Shown here: positions 5,016 through 5,312 of the stretch, one piece after another
Layout of the letters: each line of letters starts with the position of its first letter
Position numbering within the stretch: the stretch's first letter is position 1
From: CAYHZL01 sp964361075
GTDB taxonomy: Bacteria; Bacteroidota; Ignavibacteria; UBA10030; UBA8401
DNA: 5,312 nucleotides
NCBI GenBank assembly: GCA_964361075.1
Contig: CAYHZL010000227.1
Span: forward strand, 1 to 5,312
Reading direction: 5' to 3'
The notes under the pieces: generated by a model
Told to the model about the DNA's origin: nothing
The model's input: only the letters and a program-made list of their open reading frames with translations
Databases searched by the model: none
Translations under genes and position numbers: made by a program

Positions 5016-5056
5016 ACTCGTAAGAAAAACAAAAACATATCCGGAGATAAAATATC

Positions 5057-5312
5057 ATGAAGAAAAAAGAAGCACAATCTCAACGCAATGTCCTTCCAAA
5101 ATCCCCCACAAGTATTCAAGGCTTGGACGAAATTACCGGTGGCGGTTTACCGAAAGGGAGACCGACACTTGTATGCGGCGGTGCGGGTTGCGGAAAGACA
5201 CTTTTTGCGATGGAGTTTCTCGTCCGTGGCGCAACGCTGTACAATGAACCGGGCGTTTTTATATCGTTCGAGGAAACAGAGAAAGAACTCACAGCAAACG
5301 TTGCTTCGTTGG
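5057..5312 (+). CDS. kaiC: KaiC-family RecA-like ATPase, 3'-truncated by window edge
   Basis: The first 85 codons are present. GGAG at 5043-5046 lies 10 nt before the ATG. After a polar 17-residue start, SIQGLDEITGGGLPKGRPTL (19-38) is the standard entry to a KaiC domain. The Walker A motif GGAGCGKT follows at 41-48 and LFAMEFLVRGA at 49-59. EPGVFISFEET (64-74) contains the Glu pair (72-73) that serves as catalytic residues in the KaiC CI ring. Cyanobacterial KaiC is a double-domain hexameric ATPase and kinase of the circadian clock. Homologues elsewhere, single or double, are often paired with signalling proteins, and their roles vary. Whether this one has two domains, kinase activity or partners cannot be seen here, so the symbol denotes the family and not a clock role. 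The IS end lies only 41 bp upstream, so the native promoter may have been displaced. Confidence 0.88.
   Translation, partial: MKKKEAQSQRNVLPKSPTSIQGLDEITGGGLPKGRPTLVCGGAGCGKTLFAMEFLVRGATLYNEPGVFISFEETEKELTANVASL

Noticed and set aside
1..5312. CRISPR array, toxin-antitoxin or defence operon
   Set aside because: No regularly spaced direct repeats and no matching gene pairs were seen.

Overview
The window looks like chromosome from a moderately AT-rich bacterium of the Bacteroidota/Chlorobiota (FCB) kind, possibly an Ignavibacteria relative. This is inferred from the gene style, not from a marker gene: an SPII lipoprotein, a small secreted barrel-like protein ending in Phe, an IS5-type transposase of a sort common in that group, and a KaiC-type ATPase. 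Both ends of the window cut a gene.

Layout, left to right, with all confident genes on the + strand. (1) Positions 2-1180 hold most of hemL, glutamate-1-semialdehyde aminotransferase, lacking its N-terminus. Only 42 bp later comes a tRNA-Glu gene with anticodon CTC (1223-1295). Glu-tRNA(Glu) is the starting substrate of the C5 heme route that HemL completes, so the pair may be functionally linked. (2) Positions 1296-1860 contain no confident gene but much structure: a GC-rich run of three adjacent hairpins (1451-1516), a possible 40-residue minus-strand microprotein with a CxxC...HxxC pattern (1530-1652), a pair of mutually exclusive stem-loops (1653-1706), and another perfect hairpin (1747-1771). 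(3) A predicted lipoprotein (1867-2673) follows, then a 142-bp MITE-like element (2673-2814) inserted exactly at its stop codon, then the gene's own terminator (2841-2876). (4) A small predicted outer-membrane barrel protein (3025-3522) is preceded by a perfect 12-bp palindrome. (5) An IS5-family element (about 3666-5015) carries one intact DDE transposase (3775-4836). (6) The first 85 codons of a KaiC-like ATPase (5057-5312) start 41 bp after the IS end.

The main unifying observation is that the short element at 2673-2814 and the left end of the IS share almost the same terminal inverted repeat (14 of 16 bases). This suggests the small element is a non-autonomous passenger of this IS type. 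It is flanked by a perfect 4-bp ATTA duplication. Its insertion changed the host stop codon from an inferred TAA to TAG without changing the lipoprotein, and separated the gene from its terminator. I see no operon-scale novel system. The novelty candidates are the IS/MITE pair, the hemL-tRNA-Glu pairing, and the structured gap at 1296-1860.
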